This document shows positions 31,218 through 39,775 of a DNA stretch of 64,000 bases, piece after piece. This DNA is from Cognataquiflexum nitidum (GTDB lineage: Bacteria; Bacteroidota; Bacteroidia; Cytophagales; Cyclobacteriaceae). Made by a program: the position numbers and the translations under genes. The stretch lies in the NCBI RefSeq assembly GCF_022538055.1, contig NZ_JAKZAM010000007.1:1-64000 (forward strand), written 5' to 3'. The first letter of the stretch is position 1; every line of letters starts with the position of its first letter. The notes beneath the pieces were generated by a model that saw only the letters and a program-made list of their open reading frames with translations, made no database searches and was not told where the DNA came from.

Positions 31218-32402
31218 ATGAAATCAAATGATTCAAGCTCTTCCTTTTGGAAAAGCATGAGACAGCTGCGCATGTCAGTATTGTCTATTTTATTGTTCTC
31301 TACCGTTTTCCTGTCATGCCAAAATGGTAAAACCAAAGATCAAAATACACTTGATCTTCAAAGTATTCCCATCCTTGAAATGAAGCCAATGAGCATCGAA
31401 GTACCTGTCACTTTTGTGGCTGACATTCAAGCAGTGCAGTTTGTCGAAGTAAGAGCCAAAGTAGAAGGTTACGTTGATCAGATTTATGTCGATGAGGGTC
31501 AGTTTGTTAGGAAAGGGCAAAATCTTTTTCAGCTATCCTCAATGGAATTTTTGGAAATGGTCAACTCCGCAAACGCAAAACTTGCCCAAGCAAAAGCCGA
31601 AGCTCAAGCAGCCCAAGTGGAGGTGGATAGGTTGAAGATTTTGGTAGAAAAAGACATTATATCTCCATCTGAATTGCAATTGGCTAGGTCAAAGAAAGCA
31701 GTAGCTGAGTCTGGGATTTTAGAGGCAGAATCAATGTTGAAAAATGCAAAGACGGGATTATCCTATACGACAATTAAGGCACCATTTGATGGTATTGTAG
31801 ACCGAATTCCCTACAAGAAAGGTTCTTTGATCCCTCAAGGGGAATTATTGACCAATATCACTGATATCTCCGAAGTCTTTGCTTACTTCAAAATAACTGA
31901 AAATGAATATCTTAGGTATATGAGGGCGAAAATGGAAGGGGAGCAGGGGGATATTGGTGAAAATGTAAAATTGATTTTGGCAGACGGAGAGACTTATCAA
32001 TACCCCGGCAAGTTGGAAACGATGGAAGCGGATTTTGAAAGAGGAACCGGCTCCATTGCCTTAAGGGTACGTTTTACTAATCCTGATCAATTGATCAAGC
32101 ATGGATCTACAGGAAGAATCCAAATGAACAATCAGCTCAATAATGTATTTTTAGTACCTCAAAAATCCACCTTTGAAATTCAGGATTATAGCTATGTCTA
32201 TATTCTTGACAAGAATAACACTGTCAAGGTCAGAAGTTTTAAGCCTGTAAGGCGTTTTGGGCTATTTTATGTGGCAGAGGGTTTTGAGATTGGTGATAGA
32301 ATCATTTATGAGGGAATCCAACAGGTAAAAGACGGTATGGTCATTTTGCCGAACCTTATCAGTCAGAAAGAGGCTTATGATACCCTAAGCATAAGTTTGT
32401 AA
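31218..32402 (+). CDS. RND efflux periplasmic adaptor (HlyD/AcrA type), lipoprotein
   Basis: 394 residues. Links the inner-membrane pump to the outer-membrane channel. Lipoprotein signal ending STVFLSC (Cys34 from the first ATG); internal ATGs at 31257 and 31272 would shorten the unusually long leader and are also possible. Split lipoyl/barrel-sandwich halves: FVEVRAKVEGYVDQIYVDEG and YTTIKAPFDGIVDRIPYKKG, with a short helical hairpin between (QAKAEAQAAQVEVDRLK). C-terminal beta-barrel and membrane-proximal domains follow. First of three genes with the pump and channel. Confidence 0.92.
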   Translation: MKSNDSSSSFWKSMRQLRMSVLSILLFSTVFLSCQNGKTKDQNTLDLQSIPILEMKPMSIEVPVTFVADIQAVQFVEVRAKVEGYVDQIYVDEGQFVRKGQNLFQLSSMEFLEMVNSANAKLAQAKAEAQAAQVEVDRLKILVEKDIISPSELQLARSKKAVAESGILEAESMLKNAKTGLSYTTIKAPFDGIVDRIPYKKGSLIPQGELLTNITDISEVFAYFKITENEYLRYMRAKMEGEQGDIGENVKLILADGETYQYPGKLETMEADFERGTGSIALRVRFTNPDQLIKHGSTGRIQMNNQLNNVFLVPQKSTFEIQDYSYVYILDKNNTVKVRSFKPVRRFGLFYVAEGFEIGDRIIYEGIQQVKDGMVILPNLISQKEAYDTLSISL

Positions 32403-32431
32403 TTTATTTTTCATGATATCTGAAACCAAAC

Positions 32432-35400
32432 ATGTTTGAAATATTTATCAGAAGACCCATATTATCTACGGTAATTTCGGTTTTCATCACGTTATTGGGG
32501 ATTTTGGCTTTATTCACCTTGCCCATCACCCAATTTCCTGAAATCGTTCCTCCCTCGGTTACTGTTACTGCCAAGTATACAGGGGCAAATGCCGAGGTAT
32601 TGTCCAAAGCTGTCGCTACTCCACTCGAAAGGGCTATAAACGGTGTTCCCGGCATGACTTACATGACCTCGGTCAATACAAATGACGGAATTTGTTTGAT
32701 TAACATTGTTTTCAAAGTTGGTACTGATCCTGATCAAGCCGCTGTCAATGTACAAAATCGTGTAACAACAGTGTTGGACGAATTACCCGAAGAGGTAATT
32801 CGAGCCGGAGTGACGACTGAAAAAGACGTAAACAGTATGCTGATGTACCTAAATCTTGTCACATCAGATTCCCTCCAAGATGAAAAATTTGTTTACAATT
32901 TTGCAGATATAAATATTTTGCCTGAACTCAAAAGAATAGACGGAGTTGGGTTTGCCCAGATTATGGGGTTCAAGGATTATGCAATGCGTGTTTGGTTAAA
33001 ACCTGACCGTCTGGTTTCCTACAATTTATCTCCTCAGGATATTTCTGAGGCAATAACGTCGCAAAACGTCGAGGCTGCGCCTGGTAAATCTGGCATTGCA
33101 TCTGACAGAGACCCGCAGGCACTTCAATATGTATTGAAATACACTGGGAAATTCAATGAAGTAGAGGACTACGAAAACATAACCCTAAAGGCATTGCCTG
33201 ATGGATCATTGCTAAAATTGAAGGATGTGGCAGATATCCAATTCGATGCCTTGGAATATAGTATGGTTTCGATGACTGATGGAAGACCTTCTGCGTCAAT
33301 CATGATCAAACAAAGACCTGGTTCGAATGCACGTGAAGTAATTGAGAATATTAAAATCAAAATGTCAGAATTAGAGGAAGAATCTTTTCCTCCCGGCATG
33401 ACTTTCAACGTATCATATGATGTTTCAAGATTTTTGGATGCTTCTATATTTGAGGTTATAAAAACCCTGATTGAAGCATTTATTCTTGTATTTATTGTAG
33501 TCTTTATTTTTCTTCAGGATTTCCGATCCACCTTGATTCCTGCTATTGCTGTACCGGTATCATTGATAGGCACATTCTTTTTTATGCAGCTATTTGGATT
33601 CTCCATTAATTTATTGACACTTTTTGCATTGGTCTTAGCTATTGGGATTGTGGTGGACAATGCGATCGTGGTGGTGGAAGCTGTGCACGTAAAAATGCAT
33701 ACACTCCATATGGGTGCTTTTGATGCGACCATAGCTGCTATGCGTGAAATTGGTGGGGCGATTGTCGCAATTACTTTGGTGATGTCTGCAGTTTTTGTAC
33801 CTGTTAGCTTTTTATCAGGACCGGTAGGCGTTTTCTACAGGCAGTTTTCATTGACCCTAGCAATAGCAATCGTGATTTCCGGAATTAATGCATTGACTTT
33901 GTCTCCGGCTTTATGTGCTATTTTGTTAAAACCTGCCAATGTTGAACACGATCCTTCCAAAGGATGGTTACAAAAATTCTTTTTTTGGTTCAATAAGAAA
34001 TATGATGCCTTTTCTAATAAGTATGCTTTTATACTTGGAAAAATTGCTGATAGAAGAGTGTTTACCTATGGTTTCCTCGTTCTGTTCTTTTTTCTCACTT
34101 ACGGCACTATGTCCATAGTACCGACGGGTTTTATTCCCAATGAGGATCAGGGAATGATATATGTATCTGTCACTACCCCACCAGGAGCTACCGTGGAACG
34201 GACTAGTGACGTAATGGATCAGGTGCAGGGGAGTTTGCTGCCACTCGATGAAGTGGAAACTATCTCCACACTTGCCGGATATTCTTTATTGACAGAAACA
34301 GCAGGGGCCTCTTATGGAATGGGAATGATAAATCTGGTGGATTGGGGCAATAGAGATAAAAATGTCAATGAACTTATAGTAGACTATCAAGAGAGGACTT
34401 CCCATGTCAAGGGTGCGGATATTCAGTTTTTCTCACCCCCGCCGGTACCGGGTTTTGGCAATGCTTCAGGCTTTGAATTGAGGCTTCAGGATAAGTCGGG
34501 GGGTAGTCTGGGCGAAATGGCTGCAGTTTCACAAAAATTCTTGAACGATTTGAATGCCAGGCCGGAATTGAAAGGAGTCTCAACCAATTTTGATCCAAAT
34601 TTCCCGCAGTACCTCCTGATAGTTGATCATGATAAAGCAGCCAAACTAGGTGTGTCTGTAGAAGAATCTATGCTTACGTTACAAAGCTATATTGGCAGCT
34701 TTTATTCTTCTAATTTTATTCGATTTGGCCAAATGTATAAAGTAATGATTCAGGCTTCCCCTGAGTTTAGGACTACTCCAGAATCTCTTCTGGATATGTA
34801 CGCCAAAAATAAGGATGGTCAGATGGTTCCCTATTCCAATTTCCTGACAATGGAAAGAGTTTATGGACCTGAACAGCTTACGAGATACAATATGTTTACC
34901 TCAGCACTCATCAATGGGGATGCGGGAGTGGGTTTCTCTTCCGGTGATGCAATTAAAGCAGTAGAGGAGGTCGCCGCAGAGACTTTGCCTAGAGGTTTTG
35001 AAATAAGCTGGTCAGGTATCACTAGGGAACAGATAGAGTCAGGTAACCAAGCAGTATATATATTTTTGCTTTGTTTGGTTTTCGTGTATTTGTTGTTGGC
35101 AGCCCAGTATGAAAGTTATTTCTTGCCTTTGCCTGTGATTCTGTCACTTCCGGCAGGGATTTTTGGATCTTTTCTTTTTCTAAAGTTGACCGGTCTCGAA
35201 AATAATATTTATGCCCAAGTGTCATTGGTCATGCTCATAGGCCTATTGGGTAAAAATGCCATCCTTATCATTGAAATAGCTATTCAAAATAGGCAGAAAG
35301 GCCTTTCCATTTTACAAAGCGCTATCAATGGTGGGGTGGAAAGATTGAGACCAATTTTGATGACTTCTTTCGCATTTATTTCTGGATTGATACCGTTAAC

Positions 35401-35602
35401 GATCGCCTCCGGTGCAGGTGCTATCGGCAATAGGACAATAGGTACTGCAGCGGCAGGAGGTATGTTGATAGGCACTATTGTAGGGGTTTTCTTAATTCCA
35501 GGATTGTATGTGGTATTTGAATCATTAGCCACCAGATATAAAAAGAAAGATTTTATAGAAGAAAATGAAAGACAAATTGTTAACACAGGAAGTGCTTCAT
35601 GA
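32432..35602 (+). CDS. RND efflux pump, AcrB/HAE1 family
   Basis: 1056-residue inner-membrane transporter with the duplicated 6+6 membrane helix layout and two large periplasmic loops. Starts MFEIFIRRPILSTVISVF, typical of HAE1. The proton-relay helix 4 reads AIGIVVDNAIVVVEAVH: the first AcrB Asp (407) is present, but the second (408) is Asn. The relay Lys is present in GLLGKNAILIIEIA near residue 935. Only 30 bp from the adaptor; its stop overlaps the next start (ATGA). Likely exports hydrophobic or amphiphilic compounds; substrate not predictable. Confidence 0.93.
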   Translation: MFEIFIRRPILSTVISVFITLLGILALFTLPITQFPEIVPPSVTVTAKYTGANAEVLSKAVATPLERAINGVPGMTYMTSVNTNDGICLINIVFKVGTDPDQAAVNVQNRVTTVLDELPEEVIRAGVTTEKDVNSMLMYLNLVTSDSLQDEKFVYNFADINILPELKRIDGVGFAQIMGFKDYAMRVWLKPDRLVSYNLSPQDISEAITSQNVEAAPGKSGIASDRDPQALQYVLKYTGKFNEVEDYENITLKALPDGSLLKLKDVADIQFDALEYSMVSMTDGRPSASIMIKQRPGSNAREVIENIKIKMSELEEESFPPGMTFNVSYDVSRFLDASIFEVIKTLIEAFILVFIVVFIFLQDFRSTLIPAIAVPVSLIGTFFFMQLFGFSINLLTLFALVLAIGIVVDNAIVVVEAVHVKMHTLHMGAFDATIAAMREIGGAIVAITLVMSAVFVPVSFLSGPVGVFYRQFSLTLAIAIVISGINALTLSPALCAILLKPANVEHDPSKGWLQKFFFWFNKKYDAFSNKYAFILGKIADRRVFTYGFLVLFFFLTYGTMSIVPTGFIPNEDQGMIYVSVTTPPGATVERTSDVMDQVQGSLLPLDEVETISTLAGYSLLTETAGASYGMGMINLVDWGNRDKNVNELIVDYQERTSHVKGADIQFFSPPPVPGFGNASGFELRLQDKSGGSLGEMAAVSQKFLNDLNARPELKGVSTNFDPNFPQYLLIVDHDKAAKLGVSVEESMLTLQSYIGSFYSSNFIRFGQMYKVMIQASPEFRTTPESLLDMYAKNKDGQMVPYSNFLTMERVYGPEQLTRYNMFTSALINGDAGVGFSSGDAIKAVEEVAAETLPRGFEISWSGITREQIESGNQAVYIFLLCLVFVYLLLAAQYESYFLPLPVILSLPAGIFGSFLFLKLTGLENNIYAQVSLVMLIGLLGKNAILIIEIAIQNRQKGLSILQSAINGGVERLRPILMTSFAFISGLIPLTIASGAGAIGNRTIGTAAAGGMLIGTIVGVFLIPGLYVVFESLATRYKKKDFIEENERQIVNTGSAS

Positions 35603-37056
35603 AAAAAAGTAGAATTCACCTAATTATTGGACTCTTGTCGGTGTTTTTTTTCAATCCGGCATGTAAAACATTAGAAATAAACCAACCTAATGATTCCCGC
35701 ATCCTTCCTACAGCATTTGAGCAGCAGGAATTGGATACTGCTGAAGTTTACACATTATTAAGCTGGGAAAGGTTTTTCGAAGATGAAAAACTAAAGCAGC
35801 TGATTACACTTGCTTTGGCAAATAACCAAGATAATTTAAAAACCCTTCAAAAAATAAGGTTGTCTCAGGCAAATCTTAGGATTTCCAAAGTAGGATGGAT
35901 GCCAGAAGTAAATGCCATCGCTGGAGGTTCCATAAGGAAATTTGGGGAATTTACAATGGATGGCGTTGGAAATTTTGACACAAATCTTTCGGATAATACC
36001 TCTGAAGAACAAAAAATTCCCGATCCTTACAGAGACTTCATAATAGGTGGTAGTTTTAGTTGGGAAGTGGATGTTTGGGGAAAATATAAAAACCTGAGAA
36101 AATCGGCATCAGCCCGATATTTAGCATCCCAAGAAATGGCTCATAATGTTCAAACTTGGTTGATTTCCCAAGTAGCAGTCCAATACTATTTATTGTTGGG
36201 ACTAGATGAGGAAATATTAATTCTTCAAGAAAACATCAAACTTCAGGAACTCGCATTTATACTCTCCAAAGATTTAAAAGAATCAGGTAAAAGCAATCAA
36301 TTGGCCGTGGACCAGTTTGAAGCTCTTTTGCTTAATTCTAAAGCGTTGGTCCATGAAAAGCAAAGGATGAGAAGATCTGCCGAGCTACAGCTGACAACGC
36401 TATTGGGTACTTACCATACTGAATTTGAAAGGGCTACTATGGATGATGCATTTATTCAATCAAAAATATTGAAAATAGGTATACCTGCTGAATTATTACA
36501 GTTTAGGCCAGACATCCGAATGGCAGAACGTGAGCTTATTGCTGCAAATGCAGATGTCTATGCAGCACGTGCAGCCTTTTTCCCTTCTGTAAATTTATTT
36601 GGAATGGCAGGTTTTAATTCTTTTGATTTTAGCAAACTATTTCTAAATCCCGCTTCCATGGTCTATCAACTTGGGGCGGGATTGTCAGCCCCTATTTTTA
36701 ACCGGAATCGAATCAAAATGCAATTTGAAGTTGCAAATGCCTCCCAAAGAATCGCTTGGTATGACTATGAACAGGCAGTATTAAAAAGCTATGTTGAGGT
36801 ATTGGATTTAGTCAATCAATTTCAAACCCTTGACAGTCAGTTAGAAAACAAATCAAATGAGGTTATGGTGCAAAGAAGATCAGTAGATAATTCCAACACA
36901 ATGTTTACAGTGGGTTATGCAAATTATTTAGATGTATTAAATGCCCAAAGCAGAGCGCTCCAAGCAGAAATAGAATTGGTTGAGTTGAAGATCCAACAAC
37001 TTCAGACAAGGGTCAATCTTTACAGGGCTTTGGGAGGTGGATGGTCTCCAAATTAG
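35599..37056 (+). CDS. Outer-membrane efflux channel lipoprotein (OprM/NodT type)
   Basis: 485 residues, TolC superfamily with a lipoprotein signal ending FNPAC. Two OEP repeats: KTLQKIRLSQANLRISKVGWMPEV near 88 and ELIAANADVYAARAAFFPSVNLFG near 310; GGSFSWEVDVWGKYKNLRKSA is the NodT-family signature. LLQFRPDIRMAE is also characteristic. It overlaps the pump gene by 4 bp and completes the tripartite system. Confidence 0.92.
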   Translation: MKKSRIHLIIGLLSVFFFNPACKTLEINQPNDSRILPTAFEQQELDTAEVYTLLSWERFFEDEKLKQLITLALANNQDNLKTLQKIRLSQANLRISKVGWMPEVNAIAGGSIRKFGEFTMDGVGNFDTNLSDNTSEEQKIPDPYRDFIIGGSFSWEVDVWGKYKNLRKSASARYLASQEMAHNVQTWLISQVAVQYYLLLGLDEEILILQENIKLQELAFILSKDLKESGKSNQLAVDQFEALLLNSKALVHEKQRMRRSAELQLTTLLGTYHTEFERATMDDAFIQSKILKIGIPAELLQFRPDIRMAERELIAANADVYAARAAFFPSVNLFGMAGFNSFDFSKLFLNPASMVYQLGAGLSAPIFNRNRIKMQFEVANASQRIAWYDYEQAVLKSYVEVLDLVNQFQTLDSQLENKSNEVMVQRRSVDNSNTMFTVGYANYLDVLNAQSRALQAEIELVELKIQQLQTRVNLYRALGGGWSPN

Positions 37057-37163
37057 AGCTAATTATTTTGACTATTCAGCGCCTATTTCTGGAAAGTAGA
37101 GTGTAAAAAAATATTAGGTTATAACCCTCAATAGCATGTTGGTTTTTCTTTGATTGTGTATAT

Positions 37164-38090
37164 TCAAGGTAATTTGTACCCTCTTAAAAAGTCTGAAATT
37201 TCAAGTCTTTTCTTTCCTTCCATCTGAAGTTCCAATATTTTCAAAGCCCCATTACCGGTCTGAAATATCAAGTCCTTCTTTCCGTCTGTCATATATTCTC
37301 CGGGCTGGAGCCCATTCAGATCTTTATTTAATATTTCGCTCTTATAGATTTTGTATGTTTTGCCATCCAATAAAGTCCATGCCGCAGGGTAGGGGGAAAG
37401 CCCCCTGATCAGATTATGAATGCTGTAGGCAGGCTTTTTCCAATCTATTTCGCAGGTTTCTTTGTATATTTTTGGAGCATGATGCACAGCAAGACTTTCA
37501 TCTTGGACTTGGGTTGTGACATTATTTTCAGATATCGCCTCCACGGTTTTTAAAACCAACTTGGCTCCTTTTTTCATCAATCTTTCATATAAACTACCAA
37601 TGTTATCATCGGTGGCTATAGATTCCCTTTCCTGGAAAATGATGCTGCCTGTGTCTATCTCGTGTTTTAAAAAAAATGTAGTCACCCCTGTTTCCTTTTC
37701 TCCATGGATAATAGCCCAATTAATTGGTGCTGCTCCTCGGTAGTTTGGAAGCAGTGAAGCGTGCAGATTAAAAGTTCCTTTAGATGGCATGTTCCAAACC
37801 GCCTCAGGCAACATTCTGAAGGCAACTACGATTTGCAAATCAGCTTTATAGCTCCTTAATTCTGCTATAAAATCAGGTGCTTTAAGGTTGGTAGGTTGTA
37901 GCACCGGAATGTCGCTCTTCAATGCAGCCACTTTTACAGGTGAATGGACTAATTTTTGACCTCGGCCTTGCGGCCTGTCTGGGGCCGTGATTACGGCCAC
38001 GATGTTCCATTCATTTTTTACAAGTATTTCTAAGGAAGGAACCGCAAACTCAGGGGTCCCCATAAAAATTATTCTTAAACTTTTATCCAT
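37164..38090 (-). CDS. fmt: Methionyl-tRNA formyltransferase
   Basis: 308 residues. Formylates initiator Met-tRNA using 10-formyltetrahydrofolate. Motifs: FMGTPEFAVPSLEIL at the N-terminus; catalytic N-x-H-x-SLLP in FNLHASLLPNYRGAAPI near 107-121; catalytic Asp in EIDTGSI near 145; C-terminal OB-fold domain with LIRGLSPYPAAWT. Convergent with the efflux operon. Its last 20 or so codons have a close decayed copy at 30256-30369. Confidence 0.95.
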   Translation of the reverse strand: MDKSLRIIFMGTPEFAVPSLEILVKNEWNIVAVITAPDRPQGRGQKLVHSPVKVAALKSDIPVLQPTNLKAPDFIAELRSYKADLQIVVAFRMLPEAVWNMPSKGTFNLHASLLPNYRGAAPINWAIIHGEKETGVTTFFLKHEIDTGSIIFQERESIATDDNIGSLYERLMKKGAKLVLKTVEAISENNVTTQVQDESLAVHHAPKIYKETCEIDWKKPAYSIHNLIRGLSPYPAAWTLLDGKTYKIYKSEILNKDLNGLQPGEYMTDGKKDLIFQTGNGALKILELQMEGKKRLEISDFLRGYKLP

Positions 38091-38377
38091 TTTTCAATAT
38101 AATCGGGTTGTAAAGGTCGGAATTTATTCATTTAAGGAAAGGTTTTTTTAATCAAAATTGCAGGCTTTTTGTCAGAAAATTATATTGTTTTCAAATAGAT
38201 CTTATTTTCATAATTTCATATTTAAATCAAATAGAATAACTTAAATGCATTAATTTATAAGTAAAGTTTACTTTTTGTGTTTATCAATGATTCAGGTATT
38301 TTTTTAGATTATTGTTAAAGGAACTGCTATTTTTTGACCCATTAGAAAAAAAAGGTTAGGATAATTAAAAAATTATA
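38091..38377. other. Intergenic region between fmt and the second 121-residue gene
   Basis: AT-rich divergent spacer, no supported frame. It must contain the fmt promoter on the minus strand; none is clear. Confidence 0.35.
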
Positions 38378-38385
38378 TAATTTTG
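38378..38385 (+). promoter_or_regulatory. -7 promoter element with ATG four bases downstream
   Basis: TAATTTTG fits TAnnTTTG exactly. As at 30746, exactly four bases (TAAA) precede the ATG at 38390, implying a leaderless transcript. The -33 region is weak (TTAG at 38356-38359). Confidence 0.55.
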
Positions 38386-38389
38386 TAAA

Positions 38390-38755
38390 ATGAATACAGG
38401 ATTGAAATATGGTCTTTCAACAGGAATAAGGCTTTTTGTCTGTTCCATGGCTATATTTTTTACTTTATTGGCTGTTCTTGATAGTTTTGTCAAAAGACCC
38501 GACATAGTTTACTCCGGTGAATTTGTTTCTGAAGCTGAATTCAAGTTCATTGAATTACCCAATACACTTCAAATACCTTCCGGAAATAAAATTTCCAAAC
38601 TTGATAAGATTGAAGTAATCCAGTTATCGAATTTCATATTTTTTTTGGCATTGGATTTACTTTTTATTGAAATGCAATCTGTTGATAAAACAGCTCATAT
38701 ATTTTTACCAAAATTAGAGAACCTTAAGTATTCATTGAATACACATGCTCCCTGA
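38390..38755 (+). CDS. 121-residue membrane-anchored protein, paralogue B
   Basis: Not recognised. Same length as the protein at 30758-31123 and colinear with it: hydrophobic segment at about 14-31 (RLFVCSMAIFFTLLAVL), EFVSEAEFKF near 44, a second hydrophobic stretch (FIFFLALDLLFI) near 84-95, and the end NTHAP. Sequence identity is low, so the two diverged long ago or under relaxed constraint. Divergent from fmt. No cysteine pair or metal-binding histidine cluster, so I do not assign it a metal role. Confidence 0.65.
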   Translation: MNTGLKYGLSTGIRLFVCSMAIFFTLLAVLDSFVKRPDIVYSGEFVSEAEFKFIELPNTLQIPSGNKISKLDKIEVIQLSNFIFFLALDLLFIEMQSVDKTAHIFLPKLENLKYSLNTHAP

Positions 38756-38939
38756 TTGAATTTTATTCCGTCTGTATTTCGCTCAGGCAATACTGCTGAG
38801 CAATCCCCCAAAATAACAAAGCCCATATTGTGTTACCTATCATTTAATGTGTAGGTAATCGTGTTTTCTTAACAAGAAAAGCACATCACCCTATGGCTAT
38901 TGAAGGAACAAAAAAACCGATTAAAAATTAATTATAAAA

Positions 38940-38965
38940 TCAAAAATCAAAAATCAAAAATCAAA
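38940..38965. repeat. 7-bp tandem repeat (TCAAAAA), 3.7 copies
   Basis: TCAAAAA at 38940-38946, 38947-38953, 38954-38960 and a partial copy to 38965, about 30 bp before the start of the small acidic lipoprotein. Slippage here could alter promoter or leader spacing. The wider gap 38756-38996 otherwise shows only GCTCAG...CTGAGC inverted sequence without a T-tract. Confidence 0.6.
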
Positions 38966-38996
38966 CCGTCCTAAAGGACATTAAACAAACAAAACT

Positions 38997-39179
38997 ATGA
39001 AAAAGACAATCTTTGCAATGATGATCGCTGCTACGGCATTTATGGCTTCTTGTGGCAACAAAACAACTGAGGAAGTTGAAGTAGTTGAATCTCCTGTTGA
39101 GGAAGTAGCTCCTGAAGTTGTAGAAGAAGCACCTGTGGATTCTACTGCTGCTGCTGCTGATACCACTGCTGTGAATTAA
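38997..39179 (+). CDS. Tiny acidic lipoprotein
   Basis: 60 residues. A good lipoprotein signal (MKKTIFAMMIAATAFMASC, Cys19) leads a 41-residue mature part rich in Glu, Val, Pro and Ala (EEVEVVESPVEEVAPEVVEE) and ending in an Ala/Asp/Thr tail. It looks natively unfolded and strongly negative. Small acidic lipoproteins like this are frequent and often abundant in Cytophagales; function unknown. A strong terminator follows 22 bp after the stop, so it is monocistronic. Confidence 0.8.
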   Translation: MKKTIFAMMIAATAFMASCGNKTTEEVEVVESPVEEVAPEVVEEAPVDSTAAAADTTAVN

Positions 39180-39201
39180 TTATATAATTAATTCTAAATA
39201 A

Positions 39202-39230
39202 AAAAATCCCCGATAATATCGGGGATTTTT
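39202..39230 (+). terminator. Intrinsic terminator
   Basis: AAAAATCCCCGAT (39202-39214) pairs with ATCGGGGATTTTT (39218-39230) around a 3-nt loop: a 13-bp perfect stem with a T-run, ending the small lipoprotein transcript. Confidence 0.9.
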
Positions 39231-39775
39231 AATTTGGGATAAACCCTTCATTGAACTTAAACACTTCTTAGAGAAACTCTAAAAGTTGATCAAACTTATG
39301 GATTTAAAAGTATACAAAAAATAACCAATACTGGGTATTTTTAACTCCAAAAAATTAAAAAAATAATATTTTGTAGGGAAAAAATTTTATTCTACAACTT
39401 TCTTAATTCGATTACATTATTGAAAGATTTATTCGTTTTACTTGACCATAATTTCAAACCTAATTTTCCTTTCTTCGGCATATTGCGTTTCATTTTTTGA
39501 TGGTATTTATCAAAATCAAAACCAGATTTGATATTGATCCTAGAGACATAGCAGTGCCATAGATATCAAAGGAAAATTTTGCTTTATGATTTTTGTTTTA
39601 AGGGAGTAGTTTAAATACCCAAACCCCAATTTCAAGAAAATTTTAATTTGAAACATCGTATGGATTTTATTATTTAAATGATTAAACTTAGACTTTGTAA
39701 CTGTGTATATTTCATTCCTGATTTTGAAAATCGAGGATGTGGTTTCAAATAGCAAGAGTATTCTTTCCACGATAC
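39231..39775. other. Intergenic region upstream of the large kinase
   Basis: 545 bp of AT-rich DNA. No supported gene or RNA. The minus-strand frame at 39540-39770 is low-complexity and lacks any family feature. It should carry the kinase promoter; I see no clear TAnnTTTG near 39776. Confidence 0.4.

Noticed and set aside
39540..39770. Minus-strand 76-codon frame before the large kinase
   Set aside because: Low-complexity, Lys/Phe/Ile rich, no start context or family similarity; consistent with random AT-rich sequence.
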